NCBI GenBank assembly: GCA_951217055.1
Contig: OX578276.1
Location: forward strand, 60,697,307-60,761,306
From: Gerris lacustris
Taxonomy: Eukaryota; Arthropoda; Insecta; Hemiptera; Gerridae
Length of the DNA: 64,000 bases
Reading direction: 5' to 3'
Position 1 is the stretch's first letter. The number at the start of each line of letters is the position of its first letter. A program made the position numbers and the translations under genes. The notes under the pieces are model-generated. The model saw nothing but the letters and a program-made list of their open reading frames with translations. It had not been told where the DNA came from and did not search any database. Positions 13,904-24,366 of the stretch are shown here, one piece after another.

Positions 13904-13987
13904 CAGAGACTGGCACAAGAGTTGACACAAAATTCTTCTCATCTGACTTCAAAAGACACCAGTCAGTTAGTCTTGTGCCAGTCTCTG
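13904..13987. repeat. Perfect 17-bp-arm inverted repeat
   Basis: cagagactggcacaaga (13904-13920) pairs perfectly with 13971-13987 around a 50-nt loop. A tail at 14,050-14,100 (gaggctgaaagctgctttg, then aataaa) resembles the 3' end of some retroelement. No family assigned. Confidence 0.55.
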
Positions 13988-14100
13988 GCTTTGCATGACT
14001 CACCCTGCCCGTATGAGCTATTTTGTTTAATTCATGTTTTCATCTTGTTCGGCACTGATGATGGCCTTATAGAGGCTGAAAGCTGCTTTGAAAATAAATG

Positions 14101-15866
14101 AGAGACTTTTCCTTAAAAGAAGAATGATTGAATCTAGATGGACAGTGCAAGAGTGAAAGGGGTTATAGATTTAAGTAAAAAAAGGTAAATAAGTTATGGA
14201 AAATGTATGTGTGTTGGATAAATCTATAATATTTCAGTTCATTTAATCTTTAAATAATATAATTTCAGAACAAAAAAATTACTAACTACCAAATTAATAG
14301 TACACTTTTTACCCATCTTATTATTCCTTTTTTATAATCAATAATTACTGATGATGCTCAAGTTCATTGAAGCTTTAATTAATAAATCATAATTTTTAAA
14401 ACTTAAACTTAACCCCTAGCACATTAAACTAACCTTGATGTTTATTATCAGTTATCTTCAATAATCTTAACTTCCAGTTGTATTTTTATTAGAACTATAG
14501 AGGAATCTCAATATCTCGAAAATCAAAGGAATATGTTTTTACTTTGAGTTATCAAGGTTAGATTATTAGCAATCTTGAATTAGCAAAGGAAATGGATAAT
14601 CACTTTAAGTTACCGAGGACATTGAGATATCAAGGTTCACCAGTAATGTTAATTAAACAGTGATAAAAATACAGATAATATTATACGGAATCAGAAAACT
14701 AATTCAAACTTAACTTTAAAGGGAAAGTTCCAGATAAATACTTAGGATTAGCTATATTTCTTCGCATATCTTTATTAAGCCTCGGGCGTGCACGGTCTAA
14801 TAGACACATGAGGAGGCGTGCACCCCTGATAGGACTTATCTGTTCTATATGGCCATGCAACAGGTAAAATGAATGTAAACTTGAAATAATTTTAGCAAAA
14901 TATTATAAAGCATATTTAAATTGGGTTTATCATTTTTTAAATTATAGTTTAGTCTCATAATTTGCAAGCAAAAAATCAGTCAGTCTCAATTATAATTTTC
15001 ATATATTTTTTTTTATGTATATTTATATTATTTTATTTTTGAATACTGGTACTATAATAATTTATTTTGTTTTGTATGTATAAATTGCATTAAAATTAGC
15101 GTAATAATAAAAAATATAAGTGAAAGTGGCACGGGTCCCCTGTCAGGACAATACGGACACAGAATTGAAGTATAATCACCCACGATGTCAAACAGAGACT
15201 GATTCTCCCGATAAAAGCAAGAAATGTAGCTAGAAAAGTCCCTATCTTCCAATCGCTCCCATTTCTATCCAAATTTCACAGTTTTATCTCAAATTTAGGC
15301 CTTAAAGGGTTAAGCTCTTATTTATGAGCATTTTATGTCTATTATGTGAATGTAATTAGTAATAACTATAAGCCTAACATAGCATTTAGTATAAAAAATA
15401 GCTAAATAAAATGTCACAATAATACAGGTAGATTTTGTAAAATTAACAAACACCATAAAGATATTGAAACACCCAATAAGCCATCCTAAATAGTATTTAG
15501 GTTGCAAATGTGTTTATTTGGAAGCTTTTGTTGAACTTTCGCAAAGTAAGTTCATTGGTTCATTCTCTTTGATATTATAATTTCAATAATTAAGTTTTGA
15601 AGTCTATTGTGCACGCCTCCCTATCAATTTTAGGTTATGATTTTTGCTACAGTTAATAATCAATACAATATTTTGTTCAATACTAATAGAATAAAAAAAA
15701 GCTCATTAACACTTCAAAATTTAAAGAAACTAACACAATAATAATTAGATTTAGGATATCCCACCCATCCTTAATTTTTATGCAGAGAAATTAAATTAGG
15801 TGGACACACAACAATTTGTAAATAAAAAAATGTATGTTATGAGGATATGCAAAAGGTATAAACTTA
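14101..15866. other. Gene-free stretch
   Basis: No supportable gene. A short complementary pair (ggaggcgtgcac near 14,812 and gtgcacgcctcc near 15,611) may be the remnant ends of a decayed element. Confidence 0.4.
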
Positions 15867-16086
15867 CAGTATTGCTATAAGAAAAGAAGGATTTTGTGAC
15901 AAACAGGTAGGCCAACTTGAGTGAGGGAAAAATAAAACCACTAGGTGGTAATCCTGAGGTTATCCAGTGACATTTTCGTTAGCCTGACCTTCGAGAAGTC
16001 AAAATCTCGAGCACTCATTGGCTCCCCACCCCAAGTTTTAGAATCTTTACACTATCACAAAATCCCTTCTTCTCTCAAATGTACTG
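15867..16086. mobile_element. TA-flanked 220-bp MITE (CAGTA ends)
   Basis: Imperfect TIRs, left CAGTATTGCTATAAGAAAAG and right complement CAGTACATTTGAGAGAAG, both leading into aaggattttgtga. TA dinucleotides flank both ends, as for Tc1/mariner insertions. Confidence 0.6.
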
Positions 16087-16277
16087 TAATTATCTACCTT
16101 TAAACTAAAAACTTGAGAACCTACCAAATCATTTCCTGCTACATTTTTCCCTATTACATAGATTTAATAGGAATTACTTATGACATTTGACCCACTCCAA
16201 ATACTTTTAACTGAATTAATACACATAAAAAAAAAAGACATTTCAGAGGGATGTGTTTTTGACCAATATTCTAAATA

Positions 16278-16745
16278 CAGTAGGATCAAGATTTACAACA
16301 AATGTTTTTTATAAAAGTTTAAGGGTATCAAAACATCTATTAAATGGTAACAACTGCGTGCTCTTGGGATGGCCCTGACAAACCCTATGATTAATTTGGC
16401 TAATGTGTCAATTGTAAATACCTAAGAGCACATTCTTGTTTCTTATTTTGGAGACCTGTGGTTTCTTTGGACCATTTCTTCTCTTTATGGATAAATCTAA
16501 TTACAGTATATTTAAACTTTAAAAAGCCCATTCAGGCAGTTTCTGACAAAAATTATTTTTTAAGATTTTACCTCTGCTATATGATTGTCATAAAAAATGG
16601 GGGTTTGCATTTACGATATTGAAGTTGTTCTTTATAGGGCTTTTCGGGGCCATCTCAAAGATACGTAGTAGTGTTATTTATTCGATTTTTTTTTAAATCC
16701 ATAAACTTTTTATAAAAACGTGTTTAGTAAAACTTGATCCTACTG
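16278..16745. mobile_element. MITE with CAGTAGGATCAAG ends
   Basis: Left CAGTAGGATCAAGATTTAC and right complement CAGTAGGATCAAGTTTTAC, followed inward by similar gtttttataaaa blocks. Length 468 bp, no coding capacity. A separate end-like sequence (ctttttggacaccctgtata) follows at 16,768-16,787 and recurs near 57,560. Confidence 0.6.
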
Positions 16746-17124
16746 AGATAACTGACTGTCCCATTACTTTTTGGACACCCTGTATATACTTAACAGGAAA
16801 ATCTATAGATCTGTAGTTACAAGTTCATTGAGCAGGTTTTACAGACAAATAATAATGATTTTATACTATCTATGAAAATTTATTTAACTACTAAATAACT
16901 TCACTAACAATAGGCTGATGTAGTGCTATCTGTTATACTTAGGTAACTTAAGTTCAACAGTTGCCTAGGCTCAAATTGGAAGATTAGTATGTTTTTGTTG
17001 TCTTTACAAATTAATATTGATCTACTTGCATAACATTTTTTTCCCTAAAGAAAGCTAATCATGGTGATAGTCTATAAAATAAGTGTAATAAAATGAAAGG
17101 AGAAGCATTATGGGTTTGGCCTCT

Positions 17125-17786
17125 TAAAGGTCTATGCATACACATCAGTCAGCGTTTCGTCACTGTCTAGTGTCGGTCAAAATCATGGCTCTATTCACAC
17201 ACATAAGTTCAAACGTCAGTTCCAACAATTATCAGTTAAATATTCTGCGAGTCGTTTTTTTTTTTAATGTAAGTGTCGTACTTACATAATGGAGATGGAA
17301 TTGGCTGTCATTGCACTACTTTTAACAGAAGAAGAAGAAAAGAAAATGGGTTCATGAAGCATGGCAAAAAAGAGAAAAAGAAGGAGAGTATATCACTTTA
17401 TTTAAAGAATTAATCGATGATAAAACCAAGTTTTTTCAGTATTTCAGAATGACCAAAAACTGTTTTAATACACTGAATTGTAAATTAGAAATTAATTTTA
17501 AAAAAAAGAGATAGTCATTGGAGAAAGACCATAACATCCAAATAACGTTTAGCAGTTTTTAAGCACGGAAAACTTGTTAGCAAAAAAAAAAAAATATTGT
17601 TGAGGAGAAATTATATTTTGACAGTTCGGTGACGGAGATGTAACTGATGGGCCGGATTCGTAACAGCGCCGGCTCAGTGTGGACAGTGCCATTTAACTTT
17701 CAAGAAAGAATATTTTTTATGACTGATACATCTCAGAAATTACAGAACAGTAACACGCCGTGACTGATGTGTGTGAATAGACCTTA
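17125..17786 (+). mobile_element. Degraded PIF/Harbinger element
   Basis: The ends are inverted: left AAGGTCTATGCATACACATC, right complement AAGGTCTATTCACACACATC, both continuing AGTCA and bordered by TTA/TAA. It encloses an N-terminal transposase remnant (17289-17580). The rest of the transposase and its catalytic domain are deleted. Confidence 0.75.
17289..17580 (+). pseudogene. HARBI1-type transposase N-terminal fragment
   Basis: Starts at an ATG (MEMELAVIALLLTEEEEK), then after a frameshift reads RKWVHEAWQKREKEGEYI and LFKELIDDKTKFFQYFRM. That is the conserved N-terminal block of animal PIF/Harbinger transposases (basic-W-V-H-P/A-W...FQYFRM). A weak continuation RLAVFKHGKLVS lies near 17,550-17,580. 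Stops at 17,347 and 17,512 and the missing DDE domain make it non-functional. Confidence 0.75.
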
Positions 17787-19239
17787 AATGTGCTAAAACT
17801 GTAGTAGTTATAAAGGTTTTAAAATGTTATCTTACTTTAAATCTTTATTTCCTTGTGTGAAATGTTAATTACCCTAACAACATTTAACTTTGTTATTTAC
17901 AAATGTGATCATTTGGCAATACTGCCAAAGCCAGTCATAGGCGTTTGGCTGTCCAATGTGGGATAATAAAATAATTAATAAGGGATGGGAACTAGTAAAT
18001 ACTAGAAAGAAGCACATCTATATATATTCTGTGAATCTGAAAATGTTTGAAAGGGAAATAAGGATAAAAATCATAAAGGGTGATAAAGGAAAAAACTACT
18101 GTGCTTTAATCCTAAAGTAGGGAAAATTTAACAATTTAAACATACTAGTAATAAAAAATTTAAGGGTAAGTAGTAAGTGAGTTTTAATTTAAAAATTCTA
18201 CTGAATTTTAAGACTAAATGTTCATTTGTGACATTCTTAATTTTTATATTGGGTCAACAAATTAAAAAAATTTGGGAAACGTCAATTTTAGTCAAATTTT
18301 GTTATCATTAGAACATACTTCTGCTGTACTAAACATATTAATTTTATTCTTATCTTGTCAATATCTTGTCAATATGCACCCTTTAGTTCTTGCCCAATTG
18401 CTTTATAAAGTTGTCCTTCCACACCATATATTATAATAAGTGAGTGAACACTCCTTCCAAAATGTAAAACTCTGCTTTCTGAATTAATATAAATTAGGTA
18501 CCTGGTAATCTATATCCTCCTTCCACTGAAAAAAAGATTGATTTGATTGCATTAATATCTTTATATATAAGCAATAGTCCCTTAAAATATTTAAACATAG
18601 GTAGTAATTAGATTACTTTAGGTAAGTAGGCAGAATAAAAGATAATTCCCGAAAATTGTTTGTTTGGTATTTAATGGTTTTTTTTAACTCGTACGCATCT
18701 CAAAACTCTCTGAATTCGAGATCAGAAAGGTCCATCTTTAAACAATTACATTAAAAGCCATCGAAGTAATATATCAAAGATTTGAATTAGTATCAATCCA
18801 AATACATAATTGCAGAAGTATTAAAGGGTCGCCATAGAGGTCCGCGTTCTACAAAGGAAGGTAACAACTTCAAACATTCTAGTAGGTAGAAAAAATACCT
18901 AAATATGATCATGAACGGAACGATAATTTCGAACGTAAATATGAAAAATTGGGCAAACAAAATAAGGACCATGAAAAAGAAACTTATCAATAAATCACTG
19001 ATCAATACAAGGAACCTAAAGGGTGAGTGTAATAATAATTGACTCCCATTATCAGTAGATTAAGTTTGTATCAATAAGTGGAAATTTTAGAAAGTTAACG
19101 TCAAAAGATTAAATTTTAATCATGCATAAAAAAAACACAAAAAATCATGCATTAAACAAGGGTGCGAGCACAGAGAGTTCTAGTTAAGGAGAATAAGTAG
19201 TAATTTTTATTGAAAATGCACGAAAGTGAGGTTAGAAAC
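17787..19239. other. Gene-free stretch with a weak coding-like relic
   Basis: Mostly unremarkable. From about 18,689 to 19,000 (+) a hydrophilic, RS/KE-rich reading appears (SYASQNSLNSRSERS, then KGRHRGPRSTKEGNN, then a frame change to KYDHERNDNFERKYEKLGK), broken by several stops. It may be a processed pseudogene of a nuclear protein. I cannot identify the parent. Confidence 0.25.
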
Positions 19240-19839
19240 AGCTGAGGCATCCATATTTAATACCTGCCTACTGATATAGGTTTACAAGATAAAAAAAATC
19301 TACCGTAAATCGAGAAACCAAAGAAAAAAGAAGTACAGTAACACGGATCTAGTATCGAAAATATATTTAACTTGATATAAATTCGATCTAACAAGACCTT
19401 TGTTGAGTAACTGCACTTACTACTTATTTTCATGCCCCCTAACGGAGGATTAGGAGCTTGCTTGTTACCCTCTGCGAAGGACGTAGTTCTGGGACGTCCG
19501 CTCATTTCTGTCTTCGAAGATCTTTAGGATACACGGTCATGCACTTCATAGATTTATCACATTTCGTTTCACTCCCGACACACTATAAATCGGACAGGAC
19601 AGCCTGCCTGGATCCGATCTCTACCCGCGATTCAACGATCTAAATCGATAGCTAAAACCTTCCTTATTTCACTCCCCATCAACTAGAAATCGGGCGAGAA
19701 TATTAATAACGTCGACCAGCGAATTCGTAACAGAAAAAAGCATTAATCCGCCCGATTGATAAAAAATTTCTATCCATTTTACACTTGACACTAACAAAAT
19801 TTTAGAGGAACAGACATTGACCTGTTCGGTTATCGTCGT

Positions 19840-20170
19840 GGCGGTCTCAGCCAATCACGTTCATGCTTCTTTTTCCGAGGAAAACCGAGCGTGACGTCAC
19901 ACAGCAGCCATACGTCGCATGCATGGCCATCGTTATCGCAAATAGCTTCTCAAAGAATTATTCCAAATATTTTTGTTTTAACTCCGTATTAAAAATTGCT
20001 AATTTCATTAATTTTTTTAGAATTTTAAAAAATTTAATAAATTCTAGATCATGTACAAAAATTGACAAATTAATTGTAACCATGTGGGAGGTTACTGTTA
20101 ATGATTTTTTTGACAAGTTTTTTGTCTGAAAACGCGGCTCCGCAAGGGGCGGGGCATCTCTTCATTGGTT
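19840..20170. promoter_or_regulatory. Orphan promoter-like block (CRE, CCAAT, GC box)
   Basis: Within a GC-richer, non-repetitive kilobase (19,240-20,260): CCAAT at 19851-19855, palindromic CRE GTGACGTCAC at 19891-19900, GC box AGGGGCGGGGC at 20145-20155, inverted CCAAT (ATTGG) at 20164-20168. Many CpGs occur in an otherwise CpG-poor AT-rich region. No attached coding exon was found, so direction and target are unknown. It could be the first exon or promoter of a gene whose coding part lies elsewhere, or chance. Confidence 0.35.
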
Positions 20171-20820
20171 CATTGATGATTGAGGTGGAGAGCCTTTAAG
20201 TTGTACGTAGTTGTTATTTTGTTATTCGTTTCGTTTATCGAGTTAAAATAAAGAAACAGGAAAACTTTTTTACCTCTTTAAAATTATTAAAATATTAAAG
20301 CCATCGATCGTAGAAGTAACTCTAAATACTTAAAATACTGTATTCCCTCTAGGATTAAATAATTGAATATCACACTTGCAATATGGTACGACCAAGCCAA
20401 TATATATGGAATTAAATTTCTTCACGATATGATTAACATAGAAATAATTTAATCATTAAGTTATTATATCATCATTTTCTATCAACAATTATTCTGGATC
20501 CCCTCAAAAGTTAGGAATTAGATTTCTATCGAAAGGTTTACAAGTGAAGAACCTCCATCTCCAACGATGAACGAACTATCTTCTATCGAACTAGAGTTCT
20601 CTTCACCTGCAATGATCTTTTCGCTTTTACGCTTGTCAAAACCCAGAATAATACTTGGGGTTGAGAGAAATAAAATCCAAGCAGGCTTTCTCCCTTATTC
20701 TTTCTCTATAATTAATTAAAAGAAAAAAGTTTATACATTTTTTTTTTCAATTCACTAGTTCGCATTTATATAGTTATTATACATTATATTTTCAAACAAT
20801 ATTTTACCCTCAACTACTAT

Positions 20821-21402
20821 TTACTTTCTCATATAAAGAGAAAGTATTGTGATGGCGCGAAAATTCAATTTTGATGGATTTACACGTTTTGAGGTCCCGT
20901 GAGTCCAAAAAAGTGGTTTTTAAAAAATGTCTGTCTGTGCAGACGCCTGGAGCCTAAACTACTGGGCCGATTTTGACGAAATTTGGCATACATGTTCAGA
21001 AAAATCATACCCCGAGGCGAAATCGATAAATTAATTTTAGCTCCAAATTTGGGGGTGCTGCCCCCCAAAAACTCTGAAAAAAAAAAAAATTCTTGAAAAC
21101 GGTTCCGACAATTTTGATTAAAAAATTCTAAAATGTAGTCCATTTAAACACGAATCTAACAATGTATGCCGTTTTCGCGGGAAAAATCTAGTTCCTGAGA
21201 AAAAAAGCTTAAAATGCGGACGGAGAGAGCCCAAGTTCGATTCCCTGCCCAGGAGAAGTTATTTTTATGATACATTTTGATGAAATGTTCAGTAATAATT
21301 AAATGTACATACGAAAACTAGTAAATGGAAAACACTGGGCAAAGTAATTATGAACTCGTATATGAGAAAGTTTGTCTGAGTTGTCTCGGACCAATTTTTC
21401 TT
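20821..21402 (+). repeat. Repeat X, full-length copy 1
   Basis: Begins TTACTTTCTCATATAAAG and ends near ATATGAGAAAGTTTGTC (short inverted ends, TACTTTCTCATATA against its complement). It carries gtctgtctgtgcagacgcc and the motif ccgattttgacgaaattt. About 580 bp. Other copies lie at 47,571-48,152 (+), 34,110-34,640 (-) and 52,490-52,980 (dimer). An open frame on its minus strand (MYAKFRQNRPSSLGSRR...) follows the repeat and is not a host gene. Confidence 0.75.
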
Positions 21403-21837
21403 TGACGTTTTGATCAATAGGTAAATCATTAGGTTATTACAGGACAGGTCATCCTGCCACTTTACTACAGCTCATCAGTGTGAAACATGTCTCACCTCTC
21501 TGGGATTCAAACTCATCAGATAAGTTGGAGTTTAGATCTAGGTTTCAGGCAAGTTGCGAGTTCGCTAACCACTTGGCTTCACCGGTCCTCTGTAAATAAT
21601 TGTATTTTCAGTGGAAAATGGGAGTTCAACGTTACACTGAGTGATGACCAAAGAAGAAAAGTGAAAATATTAATAAATTAGATCTGAACCTCAGAGATAA
21701 ATTATTGCGTCACATTGTAGCAATTACAAAGAAAAAAATCTATTTTCAAAAGAAGAAAAAAAAGATCTATTTTCTACTCGCTAAAATTGGAGAATTTAGC
21801 AGTCTTTTTTCAAAATATACATTTTTACATAGATTGA

Positions 21838-22299
21838 TAGGGAGCCAGGGTAGCCGAGTGTCTTAAGGTGCTCGCTCAGCTATCAATAAGTCGAGGCAAC
21901 TCGAGGTCGTGGGTTCGATCCCGTGCCATGATACTCTGAATTGCATCAATGAATCGCGGACGTTGCAGGGCGAGGGACATCCTTTAAGGGGACACTTCCC
22001 CCACTCTTTGATGTGGGTCTGATCCGTGTCATGATGATGTAATTTGTATCTATGGTTCGAGGACGGAGCAGGGCGAGGGACACCCTTTATGGGGATTCTT
22101 CCCCCATGCTTATATAGCTTACTAATGACCACGCCATACTCGCTTCAGCGGTACAATGTATGATGTGTGAAGTAGCTGGAACTCTCCACCATGGGGCGTA
22201 AAAAGGGCCAAGTGATGGCCTAATTGCAAGGTTCGAACAAGTGGTTCGTCCTACCCGTTCTAGTAGGAAGTACTTTACTAGACTACTACTACTACTACA
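21838..22299 (+). mobile_element. tRNA-derived SINE (class II tRNA head, ACT-repeat tail)
   Basis: The head resembles a tRNA-Leu/Ser with long variable arm: A-box region TAGCCGAGTGTCTTAAGG (21851-21868) and B-box GGTTCGATCC (21912-21921), followed by GTGCC pairing with the 5' GCCA area. The body contains an internal near-duplication (gcagggcgagggacatcctt at about 21,965 and a related block at 22,068). The 3' end is a (CTA)n tail at about 22,279-22,298. About 460 bp. Pol III promoter elements look intact. Retroposition by a partner LINE is expected from family knowledge. Confidence 0.8.
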
Positions 22300-23057
22300 T
22301 TGATTGATTATTTACTAAGAAAGTTTCAATAATTTTAAACTATTAATCTGTTCTGCTTTTGTAAGGCCGATCATACGTATGATCCATACTCAGTCGAGTA
22401 CGTCCAATCAATCCAAAGTCAAGGACAGGCACCTACTATCATACACTGGGCCCAACTTATCCAATATATATTTGGTCAGACTTAATGGCCGGCCTAGACA
22501 GTGAAGTTGTATTTTTGGTATCAATTTCAGTATCATTATAGATGAACAGCTTATTTCTATGGTTTACAACAAAATTTTAAATTTCTCCTTCATTCCCTGT
22601 AATTGTCCATGGAGATGAACCCAGTAGTTCCTTTTTGTCAGCTGCCTTTGTCTAAAGAGGTATGAGATATCTAAAAAGTTAAAATCACGAACCATCATAT
22701 CATACAGAACGTGAAATTGTTTCCATTTCGGACGGCCAAATGCTGCACTCGATGAGATTAAGGTCAGCAGACTACATATGGTAGGCCTAATGCAGAATTG
22801 ACCACATTTTTTTTTTTTTGCTGGAAAGAATGATTTACCTCTAAGGTACAGAGATGGAGGTAATACTACTTAAAAAAAGAAAAATAATTTATTTATTCAC
22901 TGTTATTTTTTTAAATCTTACAGTTTTTCATTCGTTTAAACACAAATAGAGACAATATTATATTAAGAGTGGATACTATAGTTCTGAAAAAATAAAATAA
23001 ACTGTTTATTTTTTCATACAATACATTAATTAGTATAAATAATTACAAGATAAAAAG
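22300..23057. other. Gene-free stretch
   Basis: Nothing supportable seen: AT-rich sequence with a short poly-T run. Confidence 0.4.
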
Positions 23058-23393
23058 AACTTTTTATATATTACGTTTTTAAATTTTCTGTCATAAATCA
23101 TAAATTAAATCTGTCAAAATGAAGATCGTAAATATATGGGATATGTCAAAACAAATAAAATAACTTGTGGATTTTTTCCGAACTAACTTTCCATACAGCA
23201 AAATTTGCTGAAAACAAATTAAATTCTGCTGAAAGATGGCTGAAAGTATTAAAATAATGCATTGTCATCGTGTTCTGAGCTATTCTAAAAGTTTCATAAT
23301 GTCTAGCTACTCGGGAAATTAGTTAAAAATCTATTGCAAGATTTGTACCGGACAAGCAAACAAGAAAGCAAGCTAATAAAAACGTAGTAAAAT
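23058..23393 (+). repeat. Repeat B copy 1 (about 340 bp)
   Basis: Direct, highly similar copy of 26,465-26,802. Shared blocks include gtcataaatcataaatt, cattgtcatcgtgttctgag and gtctagctactcgggaa, and both end in agtaaaatag. No coding. Confidence 0.8.
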
Positions 23394-24137
23394 AGCTTTT
23401 ACCAGTAAACCCTGCATAACTAAAGGAAATTAAAGTAAGGAAATATCTATTGAAAATGCTTATAATTCATTTTACTCGTGCATTTTTCTTTATAAAGGTA
23501 CACAATTTAGGATTTCAAAGTAAACTTGGAACACATATAAGCATTAATTAAATTGTACTAATTATCTAAATATCCAGATAGTACCAAAGATAATCAGTAG
23601 CTTGTTAACCTTTATTTAGCAGTTGCTGATTTTTATTTATTTATTCTGTTTATTAAATATTTTTATGTTAAAAAAAAGTTCAGCTTTAAAAATTTAGACA
23701 CTATAGTTAAATTTATATTTATTAACTAAAATAATTTATAATTATAACAATAAAAATGAAACTATAAAAGATAAAATCCCTCAATAAAATTTATATACTT
23801 TAAACATTTCATCTCAAGCATGTTATAAATTTATAAAATCTTAATTTTACAGTAATTTAGATTTTTAAGCTTTTTTAATAATTTGTCAATTTAACTTCCC
23901 AGTTTTCAGTAGAAACAAAATACGAGTTTTTATTCTTCTAGATTATAATAATATGTCATAAGTAATAAAATAAATAATATAGTACATACAATTAAATAAT
24001 AATTGTTGTTCACTTATTTCTTTTGAACCACAATAACTCAATATGTTTTAAAATAATTTAATAATTAAATATTTTCAATTTAAAATAATTAATAATTGAA
24101 AAGATCATACTTTCAGTCATAGTAGGTTTAATACCAT

Positions 24138-24143
24138 TTTATT
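24138..24143 (-). terminator. Rh50 polyadenylation signal AATAAA
   Basis: AATAAA on the minus strand lies about 65 nt beyond the Rh50 stop. It is the first canonical signal there and implies a very short 3' UTR ending near 24,120. Confidence 0.6.
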
Positions 24144-24205
24144 TAGACAGTCACTTTAACAATACTGTTAAAAACATTTTTACTGCTTATAACAAAGTTT
24201 TGTAA

Positions 24206-24366
24206 TCAAACAAAAGCATTGTTGTCTCGGCCAGCTTCAACTGTTGTAGATTTATTTTCAGTGTTATTGTCAACCTTAGTTGGAACGTGCCAATGGTGTT
24301 CATCTTCAAAATAATTTTCACCGCTTACTTCACCTGAGCAAGCTGAAACTCCCTTCAGTACAAACC
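24206..24366 (-). CDS. Rh50: Rh50 exon 9 with stop codon
   Basis: Acceptor TTTAG|GG at 24367. It encodes the hydrophilic C-terminal tail: [19 protein letters not shown], an acidic stretch containing EDEHHWHVP, and a short end NNAFV before TGA at 24206-24208. The [15 protein letters not shown] segment is typical of the Rh cytoplasmic tail. Confidence 0.93.

Noticed and set aside
19669..19854. 61-codon minus-strand frame at the promoter-like block
   Set aside because: Starts at TTG, not ATG, and has no recognisable similarity or splice context.
20880..21143. 87-codon minus-strand frame in repeat X (also 47,621-47,821 and 52,599-52,874)
   Set aside because: Three related frames exist only because repeat X copies share sequence; there is no start context or domain. 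Kept as a finding on the motif, not as a gene.
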